Of a DNA stretch of 64,000 nt, positions 11,312 to 21,334 are shown piece by piece. Source of the stretch: Zopfochytrium polystomum. Its lineage: Eukaryota; Chytridiomycota; Chytridiomycetes; Chytridiales; Chytridiaceae. The notes beneath the pieces were generated by a model. That model did not search any database, was not told the origin of the DNA, and saw nothing but the letters and a program-made list of their open reading frames with translations. The first letter of the stretch is position 1, and each line of letters begins with the position of its first letter. Position numbers and translations under genes: made by a program. The DNA is taken from assembly GCA_025765615.1 (NCBI GenBank), contig JAIVFJ010000189.1, positions 60,886 to 124,885 on the forward strand. Reading direction: 5' to 3'.

Positions 11312-12212
11312 CTCACCGCCGCTCTCACTAACGCATCCCATCGCAAGCTTACCTTCTTCGCTCGGCCATCCCCGCCACCTCCACCTCAGACCCTGTCGCA
11401 GCCATCCTCTCCCGCCCTGGTTCGTCCTTCCGCGACTTGATCCTCGCCTTCTCCTCCTCCTCCGCCTCGTCCGCTGCAGATTTCTCCTCCTCGGCCGGCA
11501 ACTTCCCGCCACCCCTCGTCTCGGAGCGGCCCCTGGCCAGCGGCTTGCCCCACCCAGCCTCCCCTACCTTCTCTGACGCCTATTTGGCCTGCAGCTGCGC
11601 GGCGTCCATCGCCGCTTCCTCGTCCTCTGCTGTCACAGCCGCAGCTGCAGCCCGCTCTGAGACCCTGCCGTTCTCAACTGCCAATCATCACAGGCAGTCG
11701 TTGTCGAGCAATGCCAGCAGCGGCGGCTTTGGTCACGGCACCCATCTGACTTCCATCTGACTTCCATCTGACTTCTCATCGTTGAGCACTCGTGCCTCGT
11801 CGAAACATCCGCTGCCACTTCTCGCTTCAGTTAAATTTCTTCCAATCGACCTCCTTGCTGTCTGCATCTAGGACATGATCTACCCTTGGCTCTTTCCCTT
11901 CTGACTGTCATCCTCAGATCCCCTCCACCTCATTGCCACCGTGCCACCCCTCCCAGCAGCCTTGCAGCCTCCCATCACCATCCATCTTGCCACTTCAGAA
12001 GGCCCACTGCCATTTGTGTTGCCCCTTCGCTCCATCACAACTCCCCTTCATCAGCGTTCCTCATTGACCCACTCATCTCTTGTCGTTGACATAATCACAA
12101 GGGCTCCTGCAAATAGGCCATCTCCAGATCATTTACATTCAAGATTTGCCTCTCAGAATGTTTGCTTGGCCTGTTATCCTTCACGTTTGGTTCTAACCCT
12201 ACTGTCCTTTTT
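11312..12212. other. Repeat-island sequence, no clear gene
   Basis: Pyrimidine-rich on the plus strand. The reverse complement of 11317-11640 reads as Glu/Lys/Arg/Ala-rich peptide pieces with stops, possibly the gag side of element A. A short TGACTTCCATC tandem lies near 11747-11777. No intact ORF or domain can be supported. Confidence 0.4.
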
Positions 12213-13034
12213 TTACCTGGCTTTTGCCCCTCTGACTATAACCCTTGATGCTGCCTTCTCCAACCTTCCCTTTTTTTGGGACCTCTGACTCAGGCTTTGC
12301 CTACTTTGACTACTATTGCAACGTATATTACTCACTCTTTATCTCTTCAACTTTCTCTTTGAGAACATTGCCCCTTCACCTCTCCAGTTACAACTACTAC
12401 TTCTCTTCAACCACCAAATCTCTCAGTCATCTTCCCAATTCCTTCTTCTTTATCACTATCTTTTATGATTTTGCCTCTATGGGGCCACTGCTCTCCCAGC
12501 CCTCGACTTGCCGCTTCCTATCCCTTGAAACCTCACTCACAACAACTTATTCATTTACCTGGCTTTTGCCCCTCTGACTATAACCCTTGATGCTCCTCCA
12601 ACCTTCCCGTTTGGGAACTCTGACTCAGGCTTTGCCTATACTGACTACTATCACAACGCATATTTGTTTACTTTTGAACTTCCATTTGGGCTCTCACCCT
12701 TCTGACCACAACTCTTGTCCTTGATATCCCCACTGGCTCTTGCTCCTCTGACTATTACTCTTTCTTGATCCCTTCAACTCCATCTTTGAGAACTTTGTCC
12801 CTCAACCATTCCATTTACAACTACAACCTCTCTTCAACCACCAATCCTTCCCATTCCCTCTTCTTTGTTACTATCTTTTATATGCGGTGGAGATACCTGA
12901 CAACCCTGTAAGTCCAAAGTGCATGGGGTGGGTTTGCTGAGGTGATACCTTGACTAGGTCAACTACAGTTCACCGCTGATGGCACTTTCTCTTCCTGCCT
13001 GGCTCTCTGGTGCTGTAACAATAAAAAAAAAAGC
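12213..13034 (+). mobile_element. Poly-A-tailed retroposon (family epsilon), copy 1
   Basis: Ends at about 13034 with AATAAAAAAAAAA, a polyadenylation-signal-like sequence running into a poly-A tail. The last ~480 bp are repeated in reverse at 51160-51645, where the same 3' end and A tail recur. Internally a block at about 12213-12475 recurs imperfectly at 12554-12890, so the element has a degenerate tandem structure. The A tail abuts the copia RT fragment to the right and truncates its reading frame. It is a non-LTR retroposon by its tail; there is no recognisable protein. Confidence 0.6.
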
Positions 13035-14593
13035 AGTCAGCATTTGATGAACTTCCATATTCAGAACAGTCTTGATATGACCTGGTTTGCGGAGCTTATA
13101 GAAGGATTTTAGCAAAGCGATGGAGGAGGTGATTTCCTCTGCATGCCCAAAGAAAAAAGTATCATCAACATTGATAGTAATGAAAATAACTTGTCCTTTG
13201 TGTGCTTGAAGAGGATGCACAGATCTGCTGCACTTTGTTGGTAGCCAGCAGACTGGAGACAACCAATGAGTTCCTGATACCAACAACGTCCCACTTGCTT
13301 GATATGATTGACAGCTTTGTGCAAAAGCCAGACCTTGTTATCATAATGGTAGCCATCTGGTTGCTCCATGTAGATGGGAACATCAAGTTTGTAGGCATTG
13401 CTAAAATTGATCATGGCCATGTTCCAACCATTTGAGTCTGTCATAGCAAGGAGCCATTGTAGGCTATTGATGCAGACAACAGGAGAGTGAGTATTCCAGA
13501 AATCAATGCCATGATGCTGTGTAAAGCCCTTAGCCACCAGTCGTGCATGAAAGCACTCAATGCTGCTGTCTGGTCTAAGCTTGACCTTGTAGGCCCATTG
13601 GTTGTGCAAGACATTGACATTCTTGGGTTGGTCAACGACTTTGAAAGCTGCAAGCATTCTGAGGGCGTCAATCTCTGTCTGCTCTGTTGCTACCCACTCT
13701 TTGGACCACTTTCCACGCATGGCCTTGGTGTGTTGCCAGGTCTGGGCATTCGACACTGGTCAAATATAAATGTCCAGATCAAGTATGTTTTGGAGATGGG
13801 CTGTGCGTAGGACTGCATGGTGATTTGCGCACATGTGTAGGTTGAGGCTCTGGTGGTAAGTCTCTAGTGGGTGTTTCAGCGATTATTTTGTCTTCAGAGG
13901 TTGGCTTTGTTGGAGTTTGCAAAATTATAGAGGTATTTGTCAGTATTAGAATGCAGATAAAGAAAATAGAGAAATCATTGGCAGGTGAGCCTTCTGCACA
14001 ATGCAGCCTGGGACACCCTGTGCCAGAGAGTCCTTTCTTCCTCTCTCCACAGCCTACCTTCCGCACTTTCCCCTGTGTGTAACATCAGGCACCAAGGGAC
14101 CTATCTCCCCTGGTGGTGTTCCTTATGGAATGGGCTCCCCAAACAGGCTTCCATCCCTTCTGACTTGGGCCTACGCCACACTAGCTCCCACAGGGTCAGT
14201 ATGGCCTGGGGCCTTCAATTGCGCCACCCACATCACTCCCAGCTGAGAGCGCGCCTGCAGTTGCAGAGCCAGTCACCACCCCCACTCATCTGATTGGTCC
14301 CTCAGCTTTAGTGCTTGTAGGTAAGGCCAACTGGAGATGGTGTTAATTGCAGTAACATGGTGTACTGTTGTGCTGCCACCTCCAACACTTCATGCTGTTT
14401 ATCATTATCCGATTCACTTTCACTGCCATACCTGGACCATTCATGTTCAATTAGTGCTAGTTCTGTGAAAGGTGTTGTTCAGCTGCCACTGCTTATGCTG
14501 GTTCTGGGAATTGATCCATGTGAACATTGGCTTCACAAGGAGGTTGGTGATGTTTTGTTCAGTTGATGTAAGTTCGTCCTTGCTGAGGAGTGG
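13035..14593 (-). pseudogene. Decayed copia fragment (element I): gag/PR remnant and reverse transcriptase
   Basis: The minus-strand frame 13756-13109 is copia RT: a W-x-x-A-x-x-x-E-like start, NQWAYKVKL, FHARLVAKGFTQ, then YMEQPDGY and KQVGRCWYQELI. A neighbouring frame supplies the catalytic block as VDDTFFFGH. Upstream (14060-13780) is the Pro/Thr-rich linker usual between integrase and RT. The sequence at 14300-14590 resembles the gag end of copia B. The RT stops where the poly-A retroposon begins, and an LTR-delta is inserted at the other end. It is non-functional. Confidence 0.75.
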
Positions 14594-15505
14594 TGTTAGA
14601 CTGTGCTCTCTAAATCTCCTCACCCTGGGCTGGAGGTGGAAATAGAGCAATGGCCTAAATACCAATCCTATCTAATGAAAAGGGGCAAAAGGTGTCTAGG
14701 GGTCACCAAAAGGAAAATGTATTTAGAGTCTACTAAAGCCCATCATCAAACACAAAAGAAACTCTTTAAACACAAAACAGAGCAGCTCTCACACATCTAA
14801 AAGGGAAACATAAGAAAAGTGTGACAATGGTGGCACAATCACAAAGAAAGTGCAAAATGCCTTTGGTCCAAGACACAGAGAAACCCCAATGGCAAAGCCA
14901 AAGGGACCGAATCACTCGGTAAGGAATGAGACTTAGGGCAACAAAGGGGGCGCCTAAGGCAGCACCGACCATTCTGTGCCAGCTCCTTCCCATGGCAGAA
15001 GCCAAGGGGGAAGGCAAGAGAGTGGGGAGGAAAGTGGCCAGGTCCCAACCTGTTGGAGCCACCACCTTGGAGCACCAGCTCCCTCTCTGCCAAAGACAAG
15101 CCTAAGTTGGAGGGGGTTGGACACAAAGGGCAAACACAAGGAACAGTTAGTGTGCAGAGATGCCTGTTGGACCAAACCAGAACTGGTTTCCACTTAACAG
15201 AACCAGACACATCTTGTCTCACTCCCAAGAGAGGTTCCAACTCAATCCAAGGAGGGGGCACACAGGGTGAGAGACAGTGGGACTCTTCTTGCTTCATCCT
15301 ACTAGGACACAGACATCTGCCTCACCAGGCCAAAGGAATCTCCTGTCTTAGAAGCAAGGAAGGTTAAAACCCACTCCCACACACAAGTGTGGCACCATGA
15401 CATCACAGGCATTAATCTGAGAGAAAGAGGGTCTGAACCCAGTGAAGACCAGCCCCACCAGAGGCCACAGGAGCCAACACACAGGGAGATGGGGGCATAC
15501 CTGAG

Positions 15506-15813
15506 TGTCAGGAACAGGGCAGGACGGGACAAGGCAGACAAGGAACTGAGAGGAGTGATGATTGTATTGGAAACAATAATTCACTTGAGGGATGGGACAG
15601 GTCCCCCATACCCCTTTTAAACCTTTTGAGAGTGTTCCTTGTCAAGACTCAAAGAAAGTTCCAGAAAGAGCAATTAGTAATACAATGATACCAATGATAC
15701 CAATGACAACAAGACAAGTCAGGAAAGCAAAGAAGGTTCCAGAAGGTTCCACAAGGTTCCATGAAGGAATGTTCTAGAAGGTTCCAGAGGGTTCCAGAGG
15801 GTGATTCATAACA
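15506..15813 (-). mobile_element. Solo LTR-beta nested in LTR-delta
   Basis: 308 bp, plus strand TGTCAGG...CATAACA, the reverse complement of the copy at 32574-32881. It is flanked by CTGAG at 15501-15505 and 15814-15818. A TTTAAA sequence stands where the forward copy has a TATA box. Confidence 0.92.
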
Positions 15814-15964
15814 CTGAGAGACCATTCCTGCAGCAGTACCTGACCAGCCAGCTCATTCATATCACCTTGAGAGACCTGGATTTGATTAGATGTATTGACA
15901 GGAACCTAGAGGCACCACCACATCACCAAGTGGCTCCTACCCAGTCCAACCCAAGCAGCATGCA

Positions 15965-16012
15965 GAAATGGTGAGGTGCACTGGGGATTGAACCCAGCAC
16001 ACTGCCATGATG
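15965..16012 (-). other. tRNA T-arm-like hairpin
   Basis: On the minus strand a CTGGG/CCCAG stem closes a seven-base TTCAATC loop, the form of a tRNA T arm and B box. It lies only in the longer LTR-delta copy. No matching acceptor, D and anticodon arms could be built, so it is not called a tRNA gene. Confidence 0.35.
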
Positions 16013-16700
16013 GCCAAGAGGACTTCAACCTCCTGTCACTCACCATGGGACTGCAACCCCCAGCTCATACACACAGTCAGAAAGAAAAGGGCAGGCAAGG
16101 GACTTCAGGTACAGTTCTCACAGTCAACAAGAAGGGGGGGCAGCAGTTTAAATAGGAGAGGGTTGGAATCACAGGGAGGAGAGGAAAAAGGAGGGAAAAC
16201 ACATACAAAACAACAAAACAATAAATAAAACAGTAAAGAACAGAATGGGTGGGTGATTCACCAAATGGGGCTGAGCCATCAACAAAAAGAGACAGCTCAG
16301 AGAATCATGGTGCCATTTCTTGGCAGACAGCCACCAGAGCAGAGTGGAGGGGGGGGGGGGGGTGGAGGAACTGGCGAGAAATGATTGGTGCAGACAAGAA
16401 GACACTCACCATAGCCACAGAAAGAAAGGAAGACACACAAAGAGAGACAGTAAACAAACAATTAAATAAAGATAAAACAAGAAAAAGAGCCAAAACAAAG
16501 GAAAATACTGATTGAAAAAATAAGTAAAAATCATCAACAGAAAGAGAAAGAAAAGCCCTGTCTTCTCATACCACTCATATGAGGCATTACATCATGGTAG
16601 CTGGGCATCTGGACTTTGCACTTCTCCCAAAGAAGTGGTTCAGTCCTAAGAGTGAGGAGTTATTAGCTAGACATGGTGGACTTTGCAGCCCAACAGTCAG

Positions 16701-16764
16701 CATGTCTCAAACTTGGTACCTTCCCAATTGAAGGGAGCGCTCTAACCACTGAGCAAGGAAGCCC
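16701..16764 (-). other. tRNA-derived sequence with A-box/B-box-like elements inside LTR-delta
   Basis: The minus strand reads like the first half of a tRNA: a GGCTTCC acceptor-like start, a GCTCAGTGGTTAGAGC D arm, and an anticodon-like stem-loop with a TTCAATT loop. A GTTTGAGAC box follows, one base off the B-box consensus. The T stem and 3' acceptor do not pair, so it is a relic or a co-opted pol III promoter rather than a tRNA gene. The same segment is kept in the other LTR-delta at 54455-54517. Confidence 0.5.
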
Positions 16765-17075
16765 TATGCCAGCAGTTGAGCAAACACTGAGTCACTCTGT
16801 CTGCAGCTGTTGAACAGAATAATAATAATAATAATAGCACAAATAATAATAGTGGCAGGTGACGTAGGCGTGACAACAAGTGTCAGTCGGTGGCTTATGT
16901 GGACAACCAATAATAAAAAAATAATATAATACATACAGCGGAGTCCAAGCTGAATGCGTGTATAACATGCTTTGAGACAGGTGGATAATCTTCACAATTA
17001 TCAGTGAAAAAGTTGGTATACACTCTTTTATTTGAGGTCACAGGCTTGACAGCCTGTTGTCCTCACAGTGGTGTA

Positions 17076-17296
17076 TGTTAGTAGCAGTGTGCAGGAGCTT
17101 TGACCTGATACTCCTCTGCAAGGATGACTTGCAGCATTTTGCAAGTGATGGTCCTTGTAACAGTTTTGTATGAAGACAAACATGAGACTGACAAAAGCCA
17201 AGATCAACCTCCCACCACCACCACCTTCAGTTGTGTACTCCACCCATCATCATAGCAGCCCAATCCTTCAATCAGCCAACATAGCAAATTCTTTCA
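17076..17296 (+). mobile_element. LTR-alpha, slightly deleted
   Basis: 221 bp from TGTTAG to TTCTTTCA. It lacks about 19 bp next to its start compared with the copy at 37934. The flanks (GTGTA and GACTC) do not match, so this is either an old solo LTR or one rearranged end. Confidence 0.8.
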
Positions 17297-18045
17297 GACT
17301 CAAACCCTACGTGGCGTGTAGGAGTTTGAGAAAATTCTAAAACAGCTCAGGAAAATTCGGGAAAATTCAGAAATAATTCAGGGAAGCGTAGGAATGCGAA
17401 GGAATGCGGGAATAGATTTTAGAAGCTCGAAAATGCGAAGTTGAAAAAGCAGAATCGCTCAAAACGAGGCTGCTTAAGCTCAAATAACATTACGGAGGTT
17501 GGAATTCTTAGGACGGGCTCCTGCCCTAGGCGGACCATCGCAGCTCGTTGGATGCGTATGTCCAAGACTGCATATGCGCTTCATACGCAGCGTGGGCACA
17601 GCAGGTCATCTCAATTGCATGCTTTGTTTGGATCTGACCATCACCCACTCATCCTTCAACCTTTGCATTTCCCTTGATTGCGGTGATGGACTGCATCAGA
17701 GCAGCATCCTTCATTCATGCAGTCAGTCACACATGAACGAGGCATAAACATTTCAGCAGCAGCGTTGTTGCGTCCCATGGAATGGGCAAGCCGCACGTGC
17801 GCAGTTTGTTGGTAAGATCGAATTGGTACCCTCCTTCTTGACAGTCATGCCTGAGCACGAGGGTAATTAATGTAGGAGGAGGGCAACAAGTCAAGTTTTT
17901 TTCTCTAATTTCTGTTTTCCCCTTTGGCTTTCTGGTTGGTCGTTCTCGCTCGAATGACGAAGAGGGGAAGAAAAAAAAAAAGGCAGATGACCGAGAAGCT
18001 GTTAACAAAAGTGAAGTATAGGGCGAGCAATAGCTGATAGGACGG
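17297..18045. other. Intergenic, no gene seen
   Basis: Short AATTC/GAAAATTC-type direct repeats lie near 17330-17380; the rest is unremarkable. It separates repeat island 1 from the CBM48 gene, whose 3' end it contains. Confidence 0.5.
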
Positions 18046-19606
18046 CTACATTACTACGCACTTCTTGTCCTTCTTGGATGCCTCTGCTCCTGTGTCCAGA
18101 GACGCCACAGTCCTGCTCTTCCGTGGTGCGGCGCTCCTCCGCTTGGAATTGGAGCTGGCGCCGGAGGCTGGTGCAAGACCAGACGCTGTGGCAGATCGAC
18201 CAGAGGAAGAAAGCCGTGATGGGACAGTCGCTGGTGTCGCCGAAACGGAGGAGGGAGCTGGAGCAACCGGTGGAGTGCAGTCGGCATGAGCAATCACATC
18301 CTTGTCGGTTTGTGCTGAGAAAGCAGTGACCGCTGTCACCGCGGCTGCACTTTCTTCCGCTGCAGTGACAACAAAGTCATTCGCTGTCACCGTGGCTGCA
18401 CTTCCTTCCCCGGCAGTGGCAAGAACAGTGCCATTCGAATCTAGGATCTCATCGACTAGGTCGACTTTCGAATCAACCGCTGCGCCAACAACAGGAAAAG
18501 CCGCAGTCGTTTCATCCCATTTCTCAACATCCCCTTTCTGGACTGAATCGTTTTTCTCCACGCGATTATCGACGCTCTCCGCATTAGCTTGTTCGGCGCT
18601 AGAGCTTGCCGTGAAAACGGCCGCCGTTTCTTCAACTTTCAACATCTCACTTATAGTTGGTTCCGATGTTGTGTCGATGATGCTCTCCGCACCAGTAGGT
18701 GGTTCAGAAATAGGTCGAACAGATACGGATTCAACGTCCAGAACAACGTTCGCAGTCTCGACAACGGATTTCCCATCGGACGGCAACTTCGTGCTTTCGG
18801 ACTCCGTGCCATCCATTTTCCGTTCGACCGCTTCGTTCATGACCTTCGACGGTTCAACACTGTTTGGTGGATGTTCTCCTTCATGTTTGGTCTCCAATTC
18901 GCTGGCCTTTTCCAAAGGGTGCGAAGCCGTTTCGTCCGACTTCTCGTCCTGAATGGACGGCGCAGCTTGAGTACCGCCCTCTTTAGCCTCGTCCACAGGC
19001 GCGGATGCCTCCAGAGGATCACTAGCAATTGCTGCAATTGTGCGTTCAGCAGTTGCAGTGGTGGAGTATGTCGTGGCAGTGACGGCTGAGTCTGGTCCTG
19101 GAGAACCTTCTGATTCGTCAAGTACGTTCTCCAAAGATGTGAGGGTTGATTCTGGAGCTGGAGAAGATTCCGAACTGGACGCTGGATTGTCCGCTTGGAC
19201 GATGGCGGGCTCGGGGATGACAAGGAAGTTGTTCAGGTTGCCGCCGTCATCCACCTCTGAAGGCAGCGATGGGTCATGTTGCCAAACCCCATCCACAACG
19301 AACTGTACAAAGCGCACTTAACAAGAGAGAAAGCAAAGTAGAAGAAAACGCTCGAACAGCCTGGTACCTTATAAACCAGTTTGTCTCCGGGGCTCATGCC
19401 AACGTCAATGTCGCATAACTGGGGCACGAGTTAGGAAGGAAGTGCTTTGTCAGAAAGAAGCGGCCAAAACCCACGTAGAGGGAGGGGTCCTGTTGGGATT
19501 GCGAAAGCGTCGTGGACTGCGACCATCCGTCAAAGTTGCCGGTGCCGACGACGGCCGAGGGGGCGGCCTCCGATTTGTTTCGAAAGGCAAGCTGGACCTT
19601 CACCAT
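18046..19606 (-). CDS. AMPK-beta-like CBM48 (glycogen-binding) protein with C-terminal CaaX box
   Basis: Exons 19606-19475, 19418-19368 and 19302-18046 join in phase to 479 residues. Residues 1-90 form a CBM48/AMPK1 glycogen-binding domain: NFDGWS (Trp28), then LVYKFVVDGVWQHDP (Lys61, Trp68) and NLNNFLVI (Asn85/86). These are the positions known to contact glucan in AMPK beta. Residues ~95-450 are acidic, Ser/Thr/Ala/Glu-rich and probably disordered. The end is a basic SKKDKK followed by Cys-Val-Val-Met, a CaaX box with an upstream polybasic stretch, which predicts farnesylation and membrane attachment. There is no kinase-interacting AMPK-beta C-terminal domain, so it is not an AMPK beta subunit. 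Fungal Mdg1/Crp1 also have an N-terminal CBM48 and are the nearest architecture I know. The start could lie in an undetected upstream exon because an acceptor-like CAG sits just before the ATG. Confidence 0.85.
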
Positions 19607-21063
19607 GCCTGTTGGTGTAAACAAACAATCACAGTGCTGTCTGTGATGGATGGAGATCGATAGCAGTGGGGTCCCGGAAGACAGACAAGGACAAATTGAC
19701 AAGGATGATGACAAGGATGGCTGAACGGGAGCTGACGAGGACGCGGGAGGCAGTTGCCGCTGCGTACAAGCGCGAGGGTTGGCTGGTTCGCGATGGCGTC
19801 AAGTTTGGCGCGGAGCTTGGTGCGAACTGCTTCTCTTAAACGTCCCACTTCTCCCCCAAAGCTGCCAATGCCTCGTCTCCCACCACCCCACGCCCTATCA
19901 CCATTGCGCAGATCGGCCTACGTACCATAATCTGACTCTATCCCAGTTCTCTACCGTGAGCATCCGAGCTTAGTTCATGCTGAGTAAGACACTCCACTCC
20001 CTTTAAATACTGAAAACTTCGCTCCCACCCCTGTCTGAACATCGGAACCTTACGGAAAACAGCTACGCAGTCGTTATTGTTCCCCGTCAGCCCAAAACAT
20101 CATTGGGGCAAAGATCTTTGACATGGTCTCACGTCCTTGGCATCAACCGGGTGAATTCAAGGGCGAAAAAGGTACCAGATACGAAGCGCTGCATGTTTGA
20201 TTGAGAGACTAATGGACAAATTTCCCTCACTTTCATTAAGACAGTTGTCCTTGCCACTGTTTCCTCGTCTTATAGGTTCTGGATAGCCATTCTCGAGGAC
20301 TTGGTTGGGTTGATGACCAACTGGATTCGCGGAGTGGGCCAAATAAGCTTGCGGACGAGGAGAATCAGCAGCAACTCCAGTCAGAAGTCTCTTAGTAGTT
20401 CGGTTTCCTCAGATAGAAAAAAGCCGACCTCAACTGGGCGTGATGGGCATGTGTTGGATGTGTGCGTATCACGTTGGATGCCGGCGCGAGACCTAAAATA
20501 AGTTCTGTTTGGGATCTCGGTGCTTGATTGCTGTAGTAGCTTCCGAAAGTCTGTTCAAACTCTTGTCAACAGACGCTGGTGTCTAAGTCTCCATCGAGTA
20601 GCATTACCGTCGCTGTCCCGGTGTCCCCTAAGATCACAAGGAGCTCGGACTGCCAGTGGTCGAGTGACCAGAAACCAGAAATAAAGCTTAGGCTTCAGCG
20701 GTGCTTGTTGGCGTTTGGTAGAATAATGCTTTTCGCCAGCAAGTGGGCTCTAGTAAACAGAGCAATAATCTAGCTTCAGATAGGGTCTCAAAGAGTCCCA
20801 GAGGAGGCAAATCACCTGACTCAGCGTGAACTGTTAGTATTCTTGGATACACAGCACTAGGCCCCCGTAATGGTTTAACTTCCCAATACTCTTGGTGGCC
20901 TTGTCTCCATGGCGGTCGACAAGTTTGCCCTGAACCGACAGTGCGCGCTTGTCAGCGAAATCAGCAACAATCAGGTCGAACCCAGTTCGAACGCGAAGGA
21001 CAGTTCCTTTCTGGTTGCTGCTTCCATGCATGGACGCAGGTGGTGATGGTTGCATATCTCTCG

Positions 21064-21116
<53 letters not shown>

Positions 21117-21334
21117 TCTCTCTCCTCTCTCTCTCATCTCTCTCCTCTCTCTCTCCCTCTCTCTCCTCTCTCTCCTCTCTCTCTCTCTCTCCTCTCTCTC
21201 TCCTCTCTCTCTCTCTCTATTCTGAGAGAGAGTCGCTCTGTTTCTATTTCTCATTATAAAGGTTTTATTTCTCTTACGGGAAACACGTCATCAACAAAGG
21301 TCACGCACGCGTTCCTCAGTCACCTCACACCGCC
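19607..21334. other. Intergenic between divergent genes; no gene seen
   Basis: The CBM48 gene (-) and the triple-CNB gene (+) diverge from this 1.7 kb. No conserved frame or RNA gene was recognised. It likely holds both promoters, and the CNB-side leader carries a long CT tract. Confidence 0.5.
21058..21228 (+). repeat. CT-rich microsatellite in the 5' leader of the triple-CNB gene
   Basis: About 170 bp of CTCT with CTCC/CATC interruptions, ending about 105 bp before the start codon. Pyrimidine tracts like this are common in promoter-proximal and 5' UTR DNA; a regulatory role is only a possibility. Confidence 0.9.

Larger units (their letters stand above)
14594..17067 (-). mobile_element. 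Solo LTR-delta (chromovirus-type), 2.5 kb, with 4-bp target duplication
   Basis: Homologous along most of its length to 53016-54806. Termini are TGTTAGACTG and TCCTCACA, and it is flanked by GTGG at 14590-14593 and 17068-17071. It contains a nested LTR-beta (15506-15813) and about 380 bp of other sequence absent from the second copy. The orientation is taken from the second copy, where a purine tract abuts one end. It is inserted into copia I sequence. Confidence 0.8.

Noticed and set aside
16701..16764. A functional tRNA gene
   Set aside because: The T stem and acceptor stem do not pair, the base after the anticodon is not a purine, and the segment lies inside a repeated LTR.
18302..18952. 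216-codon plus-strand frame
   Set aside because: Antisense of the low-complexity acidic tail of the CBM48 protein; no domain, and the sense strand has supported splice sites.
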